From: Clostridium sardiniense
GTDB lineage: Bacteria; Bacillota; Clostridia; Clostridiales; Clostridiaceae
Direction: 5' to 3'
DNA length: 64,000 nucleotides
Assembly: GCF_016907995.1 (NCBI RefSeq)
Contig: NZ_JAFBDA010000008.1
Location: 62,001 to 126,000 of the forward strand
How positions within the stretch are numbered: position 1 is the stretch's first letter; each line of letters opens with the position of its first letter. Below, one piece after another: positions 16,476 through 25,430 of the stretch. Position numbers and translations under genes: made by a program. The notes beneath the pieces were generated by a model that saw only the letters and a list, made by a program, of their open reading frames with translations, was not told the origin of the DNA and ran no database searches.

Positions 16476-17894
16476 GTGAGGAGTCGAATGGAGAGGCGTG
16501 AGACGGGCCACAAGAAAGATGGGAGTGACCCAAATAAAAGAAAGCATATATTAATAGCAACTGTTGCAGTGGTTGCTATGATTGGTATAGGTACAGGTGC
16601 ATATATTGCATCAATTAATAGTACAATAAATGAATGGAATAATAAAATTTATCCAAAAGTTATAGTTCAAGGTATAGATATTGGTGGAAAGAGCAAAGAA
16701 GAAGCTACTGAGGTACTTAAAAAGGAGTTTGCTAATAAAATAAATAATAAAGAAATTATTATAGATGTTAAGGATAAGGATAAAAAGTATGAAGCTAAAT
16801 ATTCAGAAATAGATTCTAAATATGATATTGATAAAACTGTGAGTGAAGCATTTGATTATGGAAAGGATTTAAGTATTTTTAAAAAGAATTCATTAATAAA
16901 AAACAAAGGTGGTACAAGCCATGATATTCAACTTAGTTTCAGTTATAGTGATAAGAAATTAGTTGAATTAGAAGATAAAGTAATAAAGAAACTTAGCATA
17001 GCACCACAAAATGCTAAAATTAATATAAGTAATTCAGGAAATATTTCAATATCACCAGGGAAAGTAGGGTATGGAATAAATAAAGAAGACCTTAACAAAG
17101 AGCTTAAAGCTAAAATAAATGGTAATGTTGATGAAGCAACAAAAGTAGAAGTAATTGATAAAGAAAATAAACCTAAGGTAACAGAAGCGGAATTATCTAA
17201 GATAAATGGTGTTATGGGCGAATTTACTACTTCATTCCAGTCATCAGATGCAAATAGAGCAACAAATATTGATGTATCAACTGAGTTTGTAGATGGAACA
17301 CTTTTAATGCCAGGTGATGTATTTAGTTATAGTGATATTAGTCAAACTGATAAAAGTAGATATAAAGAAGGAAACGTTTATATAAATAATAAAGTAGAAA
17401 AAGATATTGGTGGTGGAATATGCCAAGTATCATCAACACTTTATAGAGCTGTAATGAGAGCAAATGTCAGATCAACAGAAAGACATAATCACTCATTAAC
17501 AGTTGGATATTCAAAACCAAGTCTTGATGCAACTGTAGCATGGGGATATTTAGATTATAAATTTAAAAATCCATATGATTTCCCAATTTATATTCAAGGG
17601 ATTACTCATAATAAAAATGTTACATTTAAAGTTTATGGAGACGTTAAAGGTTTAGGTGGAAAGACTTATGACATGACAAATGAAGTTATAAAGACTATAA
17701 GTCCAACAGAAGAAATTATAAAAGATCCAAGCTTGCCAAAGGGGACGAGGATTGTAGAATCATCTGGACAAACTGGATATGTTTCGAAGGGATATCAAGT
17801 TACTTATGAAAATGGTAAAGTTATAAATAAAGAATTAGTTTCAACAGATAATTATGCTATGGTGCCTAAGAAAGTTAGAGTTGGAACAAAATAA
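16476..17894 (+). CDS. VanW family protein with peptidoglycan-binding-like domains
   Basis: A 472-residue protein anchored by one N-terminal membrane span (about 23-46) after a basic cytoplasmic stretch. Residues 58-240 hold two copies of a putative peptidoglycan-binding domain (PG_binding_4 type, beginning IVQGIDIGGKSKEEA). Residues 245-385 are the VanW domain (LMPGDVFSYSDIS, DIGGGICQVSSTLYRA, ERHNHSLTVGY, AWGYLDYKF). The C-terminal 70 residues resemble a G5 domain (GQTGYVSKGYQVTYENGK). VanW accompanies some vancomycin clusters but its activity is not established; this architecture is common in clostridia. Start GTG 16476 has GGGAGGACG upstream. Confidence 0.88.
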   Translation: MRSRMERRETGHKKDGSDPNKRKHILIATVAVVAMIGIGTGAYIASINSTINEWNNKIYPKVIVQGIDIGGKSKEEATEVLKKEFANKINNKEIIIDVKDKDKKYEAKYSEIDSKYDIDKTVSEAFDYGKDLSIFKKNSLIKNKGGTSHDIQLSFSYSDKKLVELEDKVIKKLSIAPQNAKINISNSGNISISPGKVGYGINKEDLNKELKAKINGNVDEATKVEVIDKENKPKVTEAELSKINGVMGEFTTSFQSSDANRATNIDVSTEFVDGTLLMPGDVFSYSDISQTDKSRYKEGNVYINNKVEKDIGGGICQVSSTLYRAVMRANVRSTERHNHSLTVGYSKPSLDATVAWGYLDYKFKNPYDFPIYIQGITHNKNVTFKVYGDVKGLGGKTYDMTNEVIKTISPTEEIIKDPSLPKGTRIVESSGQTGYVSKGYQVTYENGKVINKELVSTDNYAMVPKKVRVGTK

Positions 17895-17987
17895 GGTTAA
17901 AAAAGTTAAATATAGTTTAATTAATTAAAAATATGTGGAAAAATTTGAATATTTCTCTTAGAATAATATATAAGAGAAATTATATAA

Positions 17988-18022
17988 CAAAGCAAGTTAT
18001 AATATTATAACTTGCTTTTTGT
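17988..18022 (+). terminator. Terminator after the VanW gene
   Basis: AAGCAAGTTATA and TATAACTTGCTT pair perfectly, followed by TTT. A second hairpin (ATTTCTCTTA and TAAGAGAAAT, 17950-17979) lies just upstream. Confidence 0.85.
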
Positions 18023-18051
18023 AGTATATAGTAGATGATGGAGATGAAAAT

Positions 18052-18891
18052 ATGAGTTATAAAATGGTATGTATAGATATGGATGGAACTTTGCTTGGAA
18101 AGAGAAAGTCTATTTCAGAAGAAAGCAAAAAAGTAATAAAAGAAGTTGCAAACAAAGGCGTTCAAGTGGTAATAACAACTGGAAGACTTTATAATAATGC
18201 GGCATACTATTCAGAACTTGTAGGGGCATCAGCAGCTGTTATAGCAGGTAATGGGGCAGTTGTTAGGGAAAAGAGAAGTAGTGACATTATTTTTAAAAGT
18301 AAAATTAATGAAAATACGTGTAAGAAGTTACTTAAAATAGCAGATAAATGTGGAGTTGTTTTACATTTACATACAATAGATAAAATTATAACTAATAGTT
18401 ATATTAGTAATTTAATAACTAGGATAGTGATTCCTGGAATAAAGAACAAAGACTTTTCAATAGGTGTGGAAACTATAAAGGAAGAACAAAAGTGGAGTGA
18501 AGAATTAAATAAATATAAAGGTGAAATCACAAAATGTATAATGTTTTCTATTTTTCCAGAAAGAACAGAGATGTTTAGAAAAGAACTTGATAATATAGAT
18601 GATATTGTATATTACAGCTCTGGGAATAGAAGTATAGAGATAAATGCACATGGGGTATCAAAAGGAAATGGAGTAAAGATTTTAGCAGAGCATTATGGAA
18701 TTAAACGTGAAGAAATAATATGTATAGGTGATAATGAGAATGATATATCAATGATTAAGTATGCAGGTCTTGGAATAGCCATGGGAAATGCAATTGATAA
18801 GCTTAAGGAGAAGGCAAATTATATAACAGATACAAATGTAAATGATGGTGTGAGAAAAGCTCTTGAAAAATTTATATTAAATACAAGATAG
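18052..18891 (+). CDS. Cof-type HAD-superfamily phosphatase
   Basis: A 279-residue haloacid dehalogenase phosphatase of the Cof/YidA type. Motif I is DMDGTLL (residues 9-15), motif II lies around VVITTGR, and motifs III/IV are the Lys of VSKGNGVK and CIGDNENDISM. A type IIB cap (about 90-200) sits between. These enzymes dephosphorylate sugar phosphates, nucleotides or flavin nucleotides with Mg2+; the substrate is not predictable. The gene starts at ATG 18052 after GGAGATG and is followed 49 bases later by splB. Confidence 0.87.
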   Translation: MSYKMVCIDMDGTLLGKRKSISEESKKVIKEVANKGVQVVITTGRLYNNAAYYSELVGASAAVIAGNGAVVREKRSSDIIFKSKINENTCKKLLKIADKCGVVLHLHTIDKIITNSYISNLITRIVIPGIKNKDFSIGVETIKEEQKWSEELNKYKGEITKCIMFSIFPERTEMFRKELDNIDDIVYYSSGNRSIEINAHGVSKGNGVKILAEHYGIKREEIICIGDNENDISMIKYAGLGIAMGNAIDKLKEKANYITDTNVNDGVRKALEKFILNTR

Positions 18892-18940
18892 ACGTATAAA
18901 TACTTTAAATTTAAGAAAATACTACTTTAGAGGTGATTTT

Positions 18941-19954
18941 ATGTTTAAACCAGCTAAAGTTATTTTTGATGAAAAGTCATTAGAATATCCATTAGGAAAA
19001 AGATTGTTTTCTTATTTTAATGAGGAAGATACAGAAGTTATAGTAAATAAAGGTGGAAGGTTTATTGGTAAGAAGGCAGAAAGTCCTATACAAAGCTTTA
19101 TTTCAGGTAAAAGCTCTTTGGTTGTAGGAGTTAGAAAAATAACAGAGTTTCAAAGTTGTAAGCCATCAGCTAATTATCAATTACCTCTCATCAGTGGGTG
19201 TAGTGGTATGTGCGAATACTGTTATTTAAACACCCAATTAGGTAAAAGACCCTATACGAAAATTTATGTAAATGTCGATGAAATATTAGAGAAGGCACTA
19301 AATTATATTAATGAAAGAAAACCTAAAACTACAACTTTTGAAGGTGCAGCTACATCAGATCCAATTCCTACAGAAGAATATACAGGAGCAATGAAAACTG
19401 CAATAGAATTTTTTGGATCAAATGAATATAGTTATTTTAGATTTGTAACAAAATTTTCAAATGTTGATTCATTGATAGGTGCAAAACATAATGGTAGAAC
19501 AACTATAAGATTTAGTCTGAATACGGATAAAATAATAAGAGAATTTGAAAGAGGAACAGATCCATTTATAAAAAGAATTGAAGCTGCTAAAAAGTTATAT
19601 AATGATGGATATAAAATAGGATTTATTATAGCTCCAGTATTCATATATGAAAATTGGATGGAGGAGTATGAAAATCTTATCAAAAAAATAGGTGAAGAGT
19701 TTAGAGATATAGATAAAAAGATTGAAATAGAAGTAATTTCTCATAGATATACAGAACGAGCTAAGAATAAAATCTTAAGTGTATATCCTGAATCAAAACT
19801 TCCGATGGATAAAGAAAATAGAACGCTTAAGTACGGTCAATTTGGATATACAAAGTATGTTTATGATAAAGAGGAATTAGAAAGGATGAAAATATTTTTT
19901 AAGGATAAAGCAAGTAAATATATTAAAAATTGTATAATAAAGTATATTATTTGA
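18941..19954 (+). CDS. splB: Spore photoproduct lyase, clostridial type
   Basis: A 337-residue radical SAM enzyme that repairs 5-thyminyl-5,6-dihydrothymine in UV-damaged spore DNA at germination. The 4Fe-4S motif C-x3-C-x2-C is C87, C91 and C94 (GCSGMCEYCYL). Comparison from memory with Bacillus SPL shows FEGAATSD here at 133-140 against FEAACTSD there. So the Bacillus hydrogen-donor Cys141 is Ala137 here, while Cys73 (FQSCKPS) stands where Bacillus has Ser. The shift of the catalytic Cys seems to be a clostridial feature. ATG 18941 follows AGAGGTG. Confidence 0.92.
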   Translation: MFKPAKVIFDEKSLEYPLGKRLFSYFNEEDTEVIVNKGGRFIGKKAESPIQSFISGKSSLVVGVRKITEFQSCKPSANYQLPLISGCSGMCEYCYLNTQLGKRPYTKIYVNVDEILEKALNYINERKPKTTTFEGAATSDPIPTEEYTGAMKTAIEFFGSNEYSYFRFVTKFSNVDSLIGAKHNGRTTIRFSLNTDKIIREFERGTDPFIKRIEAAKKLYNDGYKIGFIIAPVFIYENWMEEYENLIKKIGEEFRDIDKKIEIEVISHRYTERAKNKILSVYPESKLPMDKENRTLKYGQFGYTKYVYDKEELERMKIFFKDKASKYIKNCIIKYII

Positions 19955-20080
19955 TGATAAGTTTATTTGTTTTAAAATGTAAAAATAACAAATTAAGTAT
20001 ATAGAAATTCTTTGACTAAAAAGAAGTGATGTAGTATTATTTTTATTATAGTCTAAAATAGGATAGGGCTATAAAAGCGT

Positions 20081-20111
20081 AAGATGAATGTGAATTCATC
20101 TTCTTTTTTCT
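20081..20111 (+). terminator. Hairpin terminator upstream of trmL
   Basis: AAGATGAA and TTCATCTT flank TGTGAA, followed by CTTTTTTC. It ends splB transcription. Confidence 0.8.
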
Positions 20112-20138
20112 CGTATTCGATAATGGAAGGTGATTTTT

Positions 20139-20600
20139 TTGAATTTAAATATAGTTATGTATCAACCAGAGATACCACAAAATACAGGTAATATAGCAAG
20201 AACTTGTGTATTAACAGGAGCTAAGCTTCATTTAATAAAACCACTAGGTTTTGATATAAGCTCAAAGCAAGTAAAAAGAGCAGGTCTTGATTACTGGGAT
20301 GAGTTAGAATTAGAAGTTCATGAAAGCTATGAAGATTTCATGAAAAAGTATGGAGATAATAAAATATATTTAGCAACAACCCATGGTGGAGAACATTATG
20401 ATGAAATTGAATTTAAAGAAGGTGATTTCATTATGTTTGGAAGAGAGACATGCGGAGTTCCAGAAGATGTACACAATGCTCATGAAGGAATAAGAGTTCC
20501 AATGATTAAGACTAGCACGAGAAGTTTAAATCTTTCAAATACAGTTGCAATAATTGCTTATGAAGCATTAAGACAGTTTGGATTTCCTAATATGAAATAA
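20139..20600 (+). CDS. trmL: tRNA (cytidine/uridine-34 2'-O-)-methyltransferase
   Basis: A 153-residue SPOUT methyltransferase that methylates the ribose at wobble position 34 of tRNA-Leu. The N-terminus is NLNIVMYQPEIPQNTGNIAR, diagnostic for TrmL. The knot motifs FGRETCGVPE and PMIKTSTRSLNLSNTVAI are present. I chose the start TTG 20139 because GGAAGGTG lies about 8 bases upstream; a GTG at 20130 overlaps that site and is less likely. degV follows after 18 bases, suggesting one transcript. Confidence 0.92.
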   Translation: MNLNIVMYQPEIPQNTGNIARTCVLTGAKLHLIKPLGFDISSKQVKRAGLDYWDELELEVHESYEDFMKKYGDNKIYLATTHGGEHYDEIEFKEGDFIMFGRETCGVPEDVHNAHEGIRVPMIKTSTRSLNLSNTVAIIAYEALRQFGFPNMK

Positions 20601-20618
20601 AGCAAAGGGGAATGAGGA

Positions 20619-21464
20619 ATGGAAAAAATTAAGATTATAACAGATAGCACCGTTGATTTACCGAAGGAGCTTTTAAGAGAATTAGATGTGGAAGTATTGC
20701 CAGTTCTTATAAATTTTGGTGAAGAAAGTTACTTAGATGGAATAGAAATAACTTTAGAGGAAGTATTCAAAAGAATAGATGAAGGTGATGTCTTCCCAAC
20801 AACAGCTCAAATTACTCCAAATAGATTTGTAGAAGTGTATGAAAAATATATAAATCAAGGCTATAAAGTTTTAGCAGTTCTAATGTCATCAGGAATGAGT
20901 GGAACATATCAATCAGCATGTCTTGCAAAACAAATGCTAGAGACAGAAGATGTACAAGTTGTTGATTCTCAGACAATAACATCAGGACTTGGTCTACTTG
21001 TAATAAAAGCAGTTAAACTTAGAGATCAAGGCTTAAAAATTGAAGAGATAGCTAAAGAGTTAGAGGAAATTAAGCCTTATTTAAGTAGTTCTTTAAGTTT
21101 TGATTCATTAGATAACTTAGTTAAAGGTGGAAGACTTCCAAAGGCAGTAAGTGTTGTAACAGGAATGCTTGGAATTAAGTTAGTACTTGAAGTTAAAGAT
21201 GGGGTTATTGCCTTAAAAGGTAAGGTAAGAGGTAGCAAAAAGGCTGTTAAAAGAATTATAAATGATATGGAAGAATTAGTTCCAAGAAAAGATTTACCAG
21301 TAGTTATAGCAAACGTAAATCATGATGAGGTATGTAGTGGATTGAAAGAATATCTAGAAGAACACGATATTGATTATATAGAAGGACCAGTTGGTTGTTC
21401 TGTAGGAATACACTCAGGTGATAAAGCTCTTGGTGTATTCTTTATAGGTGAGAAGAAATTATAA
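20619..21464 (+). CDS. DegV family fatty-acid-binding protein
   Basis: A 281-residue protein of the DegV (FakB) fold. The N-terminal TDSTVDLP signature, the central SSGMSGTYQSA loop and the SLDNLVKGGRL segment are typical. FakB proteins carry a fatty acid to the kinase FakA so that exogenous fatty acids enter phospholipid synthesis. No fakA is in this window. ATG 20619 is preceded by AAGGGGAATGAGG. Confidence 0.88.
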   Translation: MEKIKIITDSTVDLPKELLRELDVEVLPVLINFGEESYLDGIEITLEEVFKRIDEGDVFPTTAQITPNRFVEVYEKYINQGYKVLAVLMSSGMSGTYQSACLAKQMLETEDVQVVDSQTITSGLGLLVIKAVKLRDQGLKIEEIAKELEEIKPYLSSSLSFDSLDNLVKGGRLPKAVSVVTGMLGIKLVLEVKDGVIALKGKVRGSKKAVKRIINDMEELVPRKDLPVVIANVNHDEVCSGLKEYLEEHDIDYIEGPVGCSVGIHSGDKALGVFFIGEKKL

Positions 21465-21488
21465 TATTATATAAGAGATTACAATATA

Positions 21489-21524
21489 TAAAAGAAGTAT
21501 CAGATTTTGATACTTCTTTTATTT
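21489..21524 (+). terminator. Terminator after degV
   Basis: AAAAGAAGTATCA and TGATACTTCTTTT are near-perfect arms with a T-rich tail. Confidence 0.88.
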
Positions 21525-21585
21525 TGTATTAAAAAAAAGTAATTGGAAAAAATAAAATTGATAAATTTTATTGAGGTGAACTTAT

Positions 21586-22647
21586 ATGAATAAGCTAAAA
21601 AGAAATAAGGAAATTTCTATTTTATTGGTTTTATTAGTCTGTTTATACATATTAATGCTTACTGGTGGGTGTGTTGCAAAATTTGAAAAGTCTATATCAA
21701 GAAAGATACATATAGGACTTATGGCTCAAAGTTTTAAGGATGCATCTTTTGGAGAACTTGCAAAAAAAGGAATAGAAAGATCAAAAGAAGAAATGCAAAT
21801 TATTCCAGAATATATTGAGACTAAAGATGATAAAGAAAAGATTGATGAAGGACTTAGAAAGCTCGCAGAAAAGAGCGACATGACAGTTGCTATGGGAGTT
21901 GAAATGAAGGCTGCTGTAGAAAAAGTTTCAAGAGAAAGAAGAGATAAAAGTTTTACTATTGTAGATGAAGACGTTGAAGAGCCAAATGTGAAATCAGTTT
22001 TATTTAGACATCAAGAAGGGTCCTTTTTAATGGGAGTGGTAGCTGGAGATGAAACAAAATCAAATAAAGTAGGCTTTATCGGAGGTATGAATAATGAAAT
22101 AGGGCTACAATTCTATAGTGGATATGCAGCCGGTCTTAAGACAGTCAATGAAAAAGCGGCTATGGGAATTATAGATGGAAGTAATGTAAGATTTATTCAA
22201 AGTTTTGCAGATGAAAAGAAAGCTTATGAGAATGCAATAGAACTTTATGATGAAGGGTGTGATATTATATTCCAAGCATGTGGTAAAGCGGGTTTCGGAG
22301 TGTTTAAAGCAGCAAAAGAACGAGGTAAAAAAGTTATTGGAGTAGATACTGATCAAAGAGTTACTGTGCCTGAGTATAGTGATCAAATAATATCTTCTAT
22401 GATTAAAAGTGTGGATAAAGCAATATTTAATCTATGCGAAAATGTAAAAAATGGAGAGTTTAAAAGTGGAATTCAAAATATTCAAGAACTAGGAATTAAA
22501 GAAGAAATGATAGATTATGCTCCATCAACTAGTGAGGCTGTATCAGGAAAGACTATGGAGGATTTAAAAAAATATAAAGAAAAAATAAAGACAGAAGAAA
22601 TAAAAGTGCCAAAAATGATATTTGAAGTCATAGAGTTTAAAGCATGA
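21586..22647 (+). CDS. BMP-family (Med/PnrA-like) substrate-binding lipoprotein
   Basis: A 353-residue lipoprotein. The N-terminal hydrophobic segment (about 11-28) ends in LTGGC, making C29 the likely lipidated residue. The rest is a periplasmic-binding fold of the BMP type (FSEEAD-like opening replaced by LMAQSFKDASFGELAKKGI, then VGFIGGMNNEIGLQFYSGYAAG and IIFQACGKAGFGVFKAA). The family binds nucleosides for ABC importers; Bacillus Med is a regulator-like member. No ABC genes are adjacent, so it is an orphan binding protein. It is monocistronic. Confidence 0.82.
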   Translation: MNKLKRNKEISILLVLLVCLYILMLTGGCVAKFEKSISRKIHIGLMAQSFKDASFGELAKKGIERSKEEMQIIPEYIETKDDKEKIDEGLRKLAEKSDMTVAMGVEMKAAVEKVSRERRDKSFTIVDEDVEEPNVKSVLFRHQEGSFLMGVVAGDETKSNKVGFIGGMNNEIGLQFYSGYAAGLKTVNEKAAMGIIDGSNVRFIQSFADEKKAYENAIELYDEGCDIIFQACGKAGFGVFKAAKERGKKVIGVDTDQRVTVPEYSDQIISSMIKSVDKAIFNLCENVKNGEFKSGIQNIQELGIKEEMIDYAPSTSEAVSGKTMEDLKKYKEKIKTEEIKVPKMIFEVIEFKA

Positions 22648-22773
22648 TATAATACTTGGGATGGTGGGGTAAAACCATTACACGCTTATTTATTACTAAA
22701 AATTTCTATGATATAATTAACTGTAAAAAGAATATGTGTATAAATAAACAGATAAGTGGAGATGGGTGATATT

Positions 22774-24153
22774 ATGAAAATGGAGTATTCTATTAATCTA
22801 ACTCAAGAACAGAAGTTAGTTATGACTCAAGAGATGCAAATGTCTATAAAAATGCTTCAAATGTCAGTAAATGACTTGCGTGAGTACATAGATAAAGAAT
22901 ATGAAGAAAATCCAATACTTGATATGAAAGATAATAATCAGGAAAAATCCTCTATTAGTGAGGATAAGGTAATGGATAAGTATGATTACAAAGAAATGGT
23001 AAAATATTTTGAATTTGATAACTATGGAGCGCAAAGTTATGGATCATATGATGAGGAGGAGGTATCTCCTTTTAATTTTATATCAGAAATGAAGTCGTTA
23101 AAGGAATATTTACATGAGCAATTAATGGAGTTATCAATAGATGAATATACCAAAGAAATTGGAGATTACATAGTAGAGAATTTAGATCATAGAGGTTATT
23201 TAGAATGTGACTTGAAGGATATTTGTGAGGAACTTAAAATTTCTTTAGATAAAGGTGAAGAGGTTTTGAAAATAGTACAAGATTTAGAACCTTATGGTAT
23301 AGGGGCAAGAAATATAATAGAATGTTTACTTATACAATTAGATAAATTAGCTTTAGATGATGATATTATGGTCGAAATAGTAAAAAATCATTTAGAGGAT
23401 ATAGCAGAGAATAGATATGTAGTACTAGGCAAAAAATTAAATATATCACCAAGAGAGGCACAGAGATATGGAGACGTTATAAAAAAACTAGAACCAAAAC
23501 CATCAAGGGGTTTTTATACTGGTGAAGAAGTTAAATTTATAATACCAGATGCAGCGATTAGAGAAATTGATGGGGAATTCATAATAATAATGAATGATAG
23601 TGTTATACCAAGATTATCCATAAATAAAACGTATAAGCAAGTTATTAATAATGATGATAATGCAAAGGCATCAGAATACGTTAAGGAGAAGCTTAATAAA
23701 GCATTATTTTTAATTAAAAGTATTGAACAAAGAAGAAGTACTTTATATAGAGTTTTAGAAAAAATAATTGAAAGACAAAGGGAATATTTTAAAAAGGGAT
23801 ACAATTACTTAAGACCTATGACTTTAAAAGAAATTGCAGAAGAGTTAGAAGTTCATGAGTCAACAGTAAGTAGAGCTATTAAAGATAAATACATAGCAAC
23901 TGATAGAGGTACTGTAAAAATAAAAGATTTATTTAGGGTAGCTGTATCTTCAAGCAATGAAGATCTTGGAGTAATAAAAATAAAAAATACCATAAAAGAG
24001 ATGATTGATTCAGAAGATAAGAAAAAACCACTTTCTGATCAATTTATATGTGATAGGTTAAAAGAAGATGGGATGAATATATCAAGGAGAACTGTGGCAA
24101 AATACAGAGAGGAACTTGGGATCAAATCTTCAAGTAAAAGAAAAAGATTATAA
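22774..24153 (+). CDS. rpoN: RNA polymerase sigma-54 factor
   Basis: A 459-residue sigma-54. The Gln/Met-rich activator-interacting region I is QEQKLVMTQEMQMSIKMLQM, the core-binding domain follows, then the helix-turn-helix (LKEIAEELEVHESTVSRAIK) and the C-terminal RpoN box (SRRTVAKYREELGI). I chose ATG 22774 (MKMEYSINL), with GGTGAT just upstream; GTG 22756 is an alternative six codons earlier. Sigma-54 needs an AAA+ activator; one lies at 47546-49477 in this window, next to a -24/-12 promoter. Confidence 0.95.
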   Translation: MKMEYSINLTQEQKLVMTQEMQMSIKMLQMSVNDLREYIDKEYEENPILDMKDNNQEKSSISEDKVMDKYDYKEMVKYFEFDNYGAQSYGSYDEEEVSPFNFISEMKSLKEYLHEQLMELSIDEYTKEIGDYIVENLDHRGYLECDLKDICEELKISLDKGEEVLKIVQDLEPYGIGARNIIECLLIQLDKLALDDDIMVEIVKNHLEDIAENRYVVLGKKLNISPREAQRYGDVIKKLEPKPSRGFYTGEEVKFIIPDAAIREIDGEFIIIMNDSVIPRLSINKTYKQVINNDDNAKASEYVKEKLNKALFLIKSIEQRRSTLYRVLEKIIERQREYFKKGYNYLRPMTLKEIAEELEVHESTVSRAIKDKYIATDRGTVKIKDLFRVAVSSSNEDLGVIKIKNTIKEMIDSEDKKKPLSDQFICDRLKEDGMNISRRTVAKYREELGIKSSSKRKRL

Positions 24154-24263
24154 TTGCAATGGATTACTGTAAATATAAGGTTTGAGAGTAGTTTCTAAAC
24201 AAAAAATAGGTATAAAAATCAAAAAAAATTAAATTTATACTTTAAAAATTAGTCAAGATAACT

Positions 24264-24312
24264 TATAATGTTCTTGTGGGACGAAAATAATAAGTGTGGG
24301 ACGCTTTGTGAC
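24264..24312 (+). promoter_or_regulatory. CggR operator and promoter -10 of the glycolytic operon
   Basis: TATAAT at 24264-24269 is followed by two GTGGGACG repeats (GGGAC starting at 24278 and 24298), exactly 20 bases apart. The known Bacillus operator CGGGAC-N6-TGTC-N4-CGGGAC-N6-TGTC has the same 20-base period. Here the second half reads TGGGAC-N6-TGAC. The operator sits between the -10 box and the cggR start, so CggR would block its own operon when glycolytic flux is low. Confidence 0.75.
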
Positions 24313-24329
24313 CAAAAGGAGTGTTGAAG

Positions 24330-25364
24330 TTGCAGGAAATATTAAGATTGCAAAAGAAGATAGTTCCTGAACTTGTAGAGGTACTCGAGAAAAGGTACAA
24401 TATACTAAGGACTATATTTTTAAATCAGCCCATAGGAAGAAGAGTTTTAGCAAATGAGCTTTCTTTAAGCGAAAGAGTTGTTAGAACAGAAGTAAGCTTT
24501 TTAAAAGGGCAAGGATTAATAGAAGTTAATACCCCTGGTATGAATGTAACTAAAAGTGGAGAAGAGATAGTTGATAAGCTAAGTGGATTTATTCATGAAG
24601 TTAGAGGATTATCTGATATTGAAAAAGATATTAAAGAAAAACTTTCTCTAAAAGATGTTTTAATAGTTCCAGGTGATGTAGATAGCAATTCGTCAATCCT
24701 TAAGGATATAGGTAAAGCTGCTTCAAATTATTTAAAAAAAATAATTAAAAGCAATTCAGTAATTGCCTTAACGGGAGGAAGTTCTGTTAAAGAAGTTGTT
24801 GAAGCCTTTGAAATCATTAGAAATATATCTAATGTATTGGTAGTTCCAGCAAGAGGTGGAATGGGAAGAAATGTAGAAGTACAAGGAAACACATTAGTAG
24901 CATCACTTGCAAAAAAAGTTAACGGAACTTACAAAATGCTTCATGTTCCTGAAAGTGTTAGTTTAGAAATTTTAAATTCTTTAAAAGAAGAAAAATCAAT
25001 AAAAGAAGTTGTTGAAAGTATACATAATGCAGATATTTTTGTATACGGAGTAGGTAATGCTTTTGAGATGGCTCATAAAAGAGGCCTTTCAGATGAAAGT
25101 ATTTCTAAATTAGCAGAGCTTAAAGCTATAGGAGAAGCATTTGGATGTTATTTTGATAAAGATTCAAAAGTGGTATCAAATACAACCGCTATTGGAATAA
25201 ATATTGATGAAGCCAGAAAAATTAACACGCATATTGTTGTGGCTGGTGGAAAAAATAAAGTAGAGTCAATTATTGTGACTCAAAGAAATAATAAAAATGG
25301 TGTATTAGTCACCGATGAAGCTACTGGGCGTGAAATATTAAGAAGATTAACTGAAGCCAAGTAG
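24330..25364 (+). CDS. cggR: Central glycolytic genes regulator
   Basis: A 344-residue SorC/DeoR-type repressor. Residues 1-85 carry a winged helix (PIGRRVLANELSLSERVVRTEV); residues 90-344 are the sugar-phosphate-binding domain (ALTGGSSVKEVVEAF, VPARGGMGRNVEVQ), which responds to fructose-1,6-bisphosphate in the family. I chose TTG 24330 as start: GGAG is 8 bases upstream and the N-terminus MQEILRLQKKIVPEL then lines up with Bacillus CggR. A GTG at 24321 overlaps the ribosome binding site. It heads the gapA-pgk-tpiA-gpmI group. Confidence 0.92.
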   Translation: MQEILRLQKKIVPELVEVLEKRYNILRTIFLNQPIGRRVLANELSLSERVVRTEVSFLKGQGLIEVNTPGMNVTKSGEEIVDKLSGFIHEVRGLSDIEKDIKEKLSLKDVLIVPGDVDSNSSILKDIGKAASNYLKKIIKSNSVIALTGGSSVKEVVEAFEIIRNISNVLVVPARGGMGRNVEVQGNTLVASLAKKVNGTYKMLHVPESVSLEILNSLKEEKSIKEVVESIHNADIFVYGVGNAFEMAHKRGLSDESISKLAELKAIGEAFGCYFDKDSKVVSNTTAIGINIDEARKINTHIVVAGGKNKVESIIVTQRNNKNGVLVTDEATGREILRRLTEAK

Positions 25365-25430
25365 ATAATTAAATTAATTTGTTTATAAAAAAAATTTTTA
25401 TAAAAGCTATTTTTAGGAGGTATTTACAAT

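Noticed and set aside
11717..17894. Vancomycin resistance cluster
   Set aside because: No vanH, vanX or D-Ala-D-Lac type ligase is present; the ligase keeps the DY..KY loop of ordinary Ddl. The VanRS and VanW names reflect family only.
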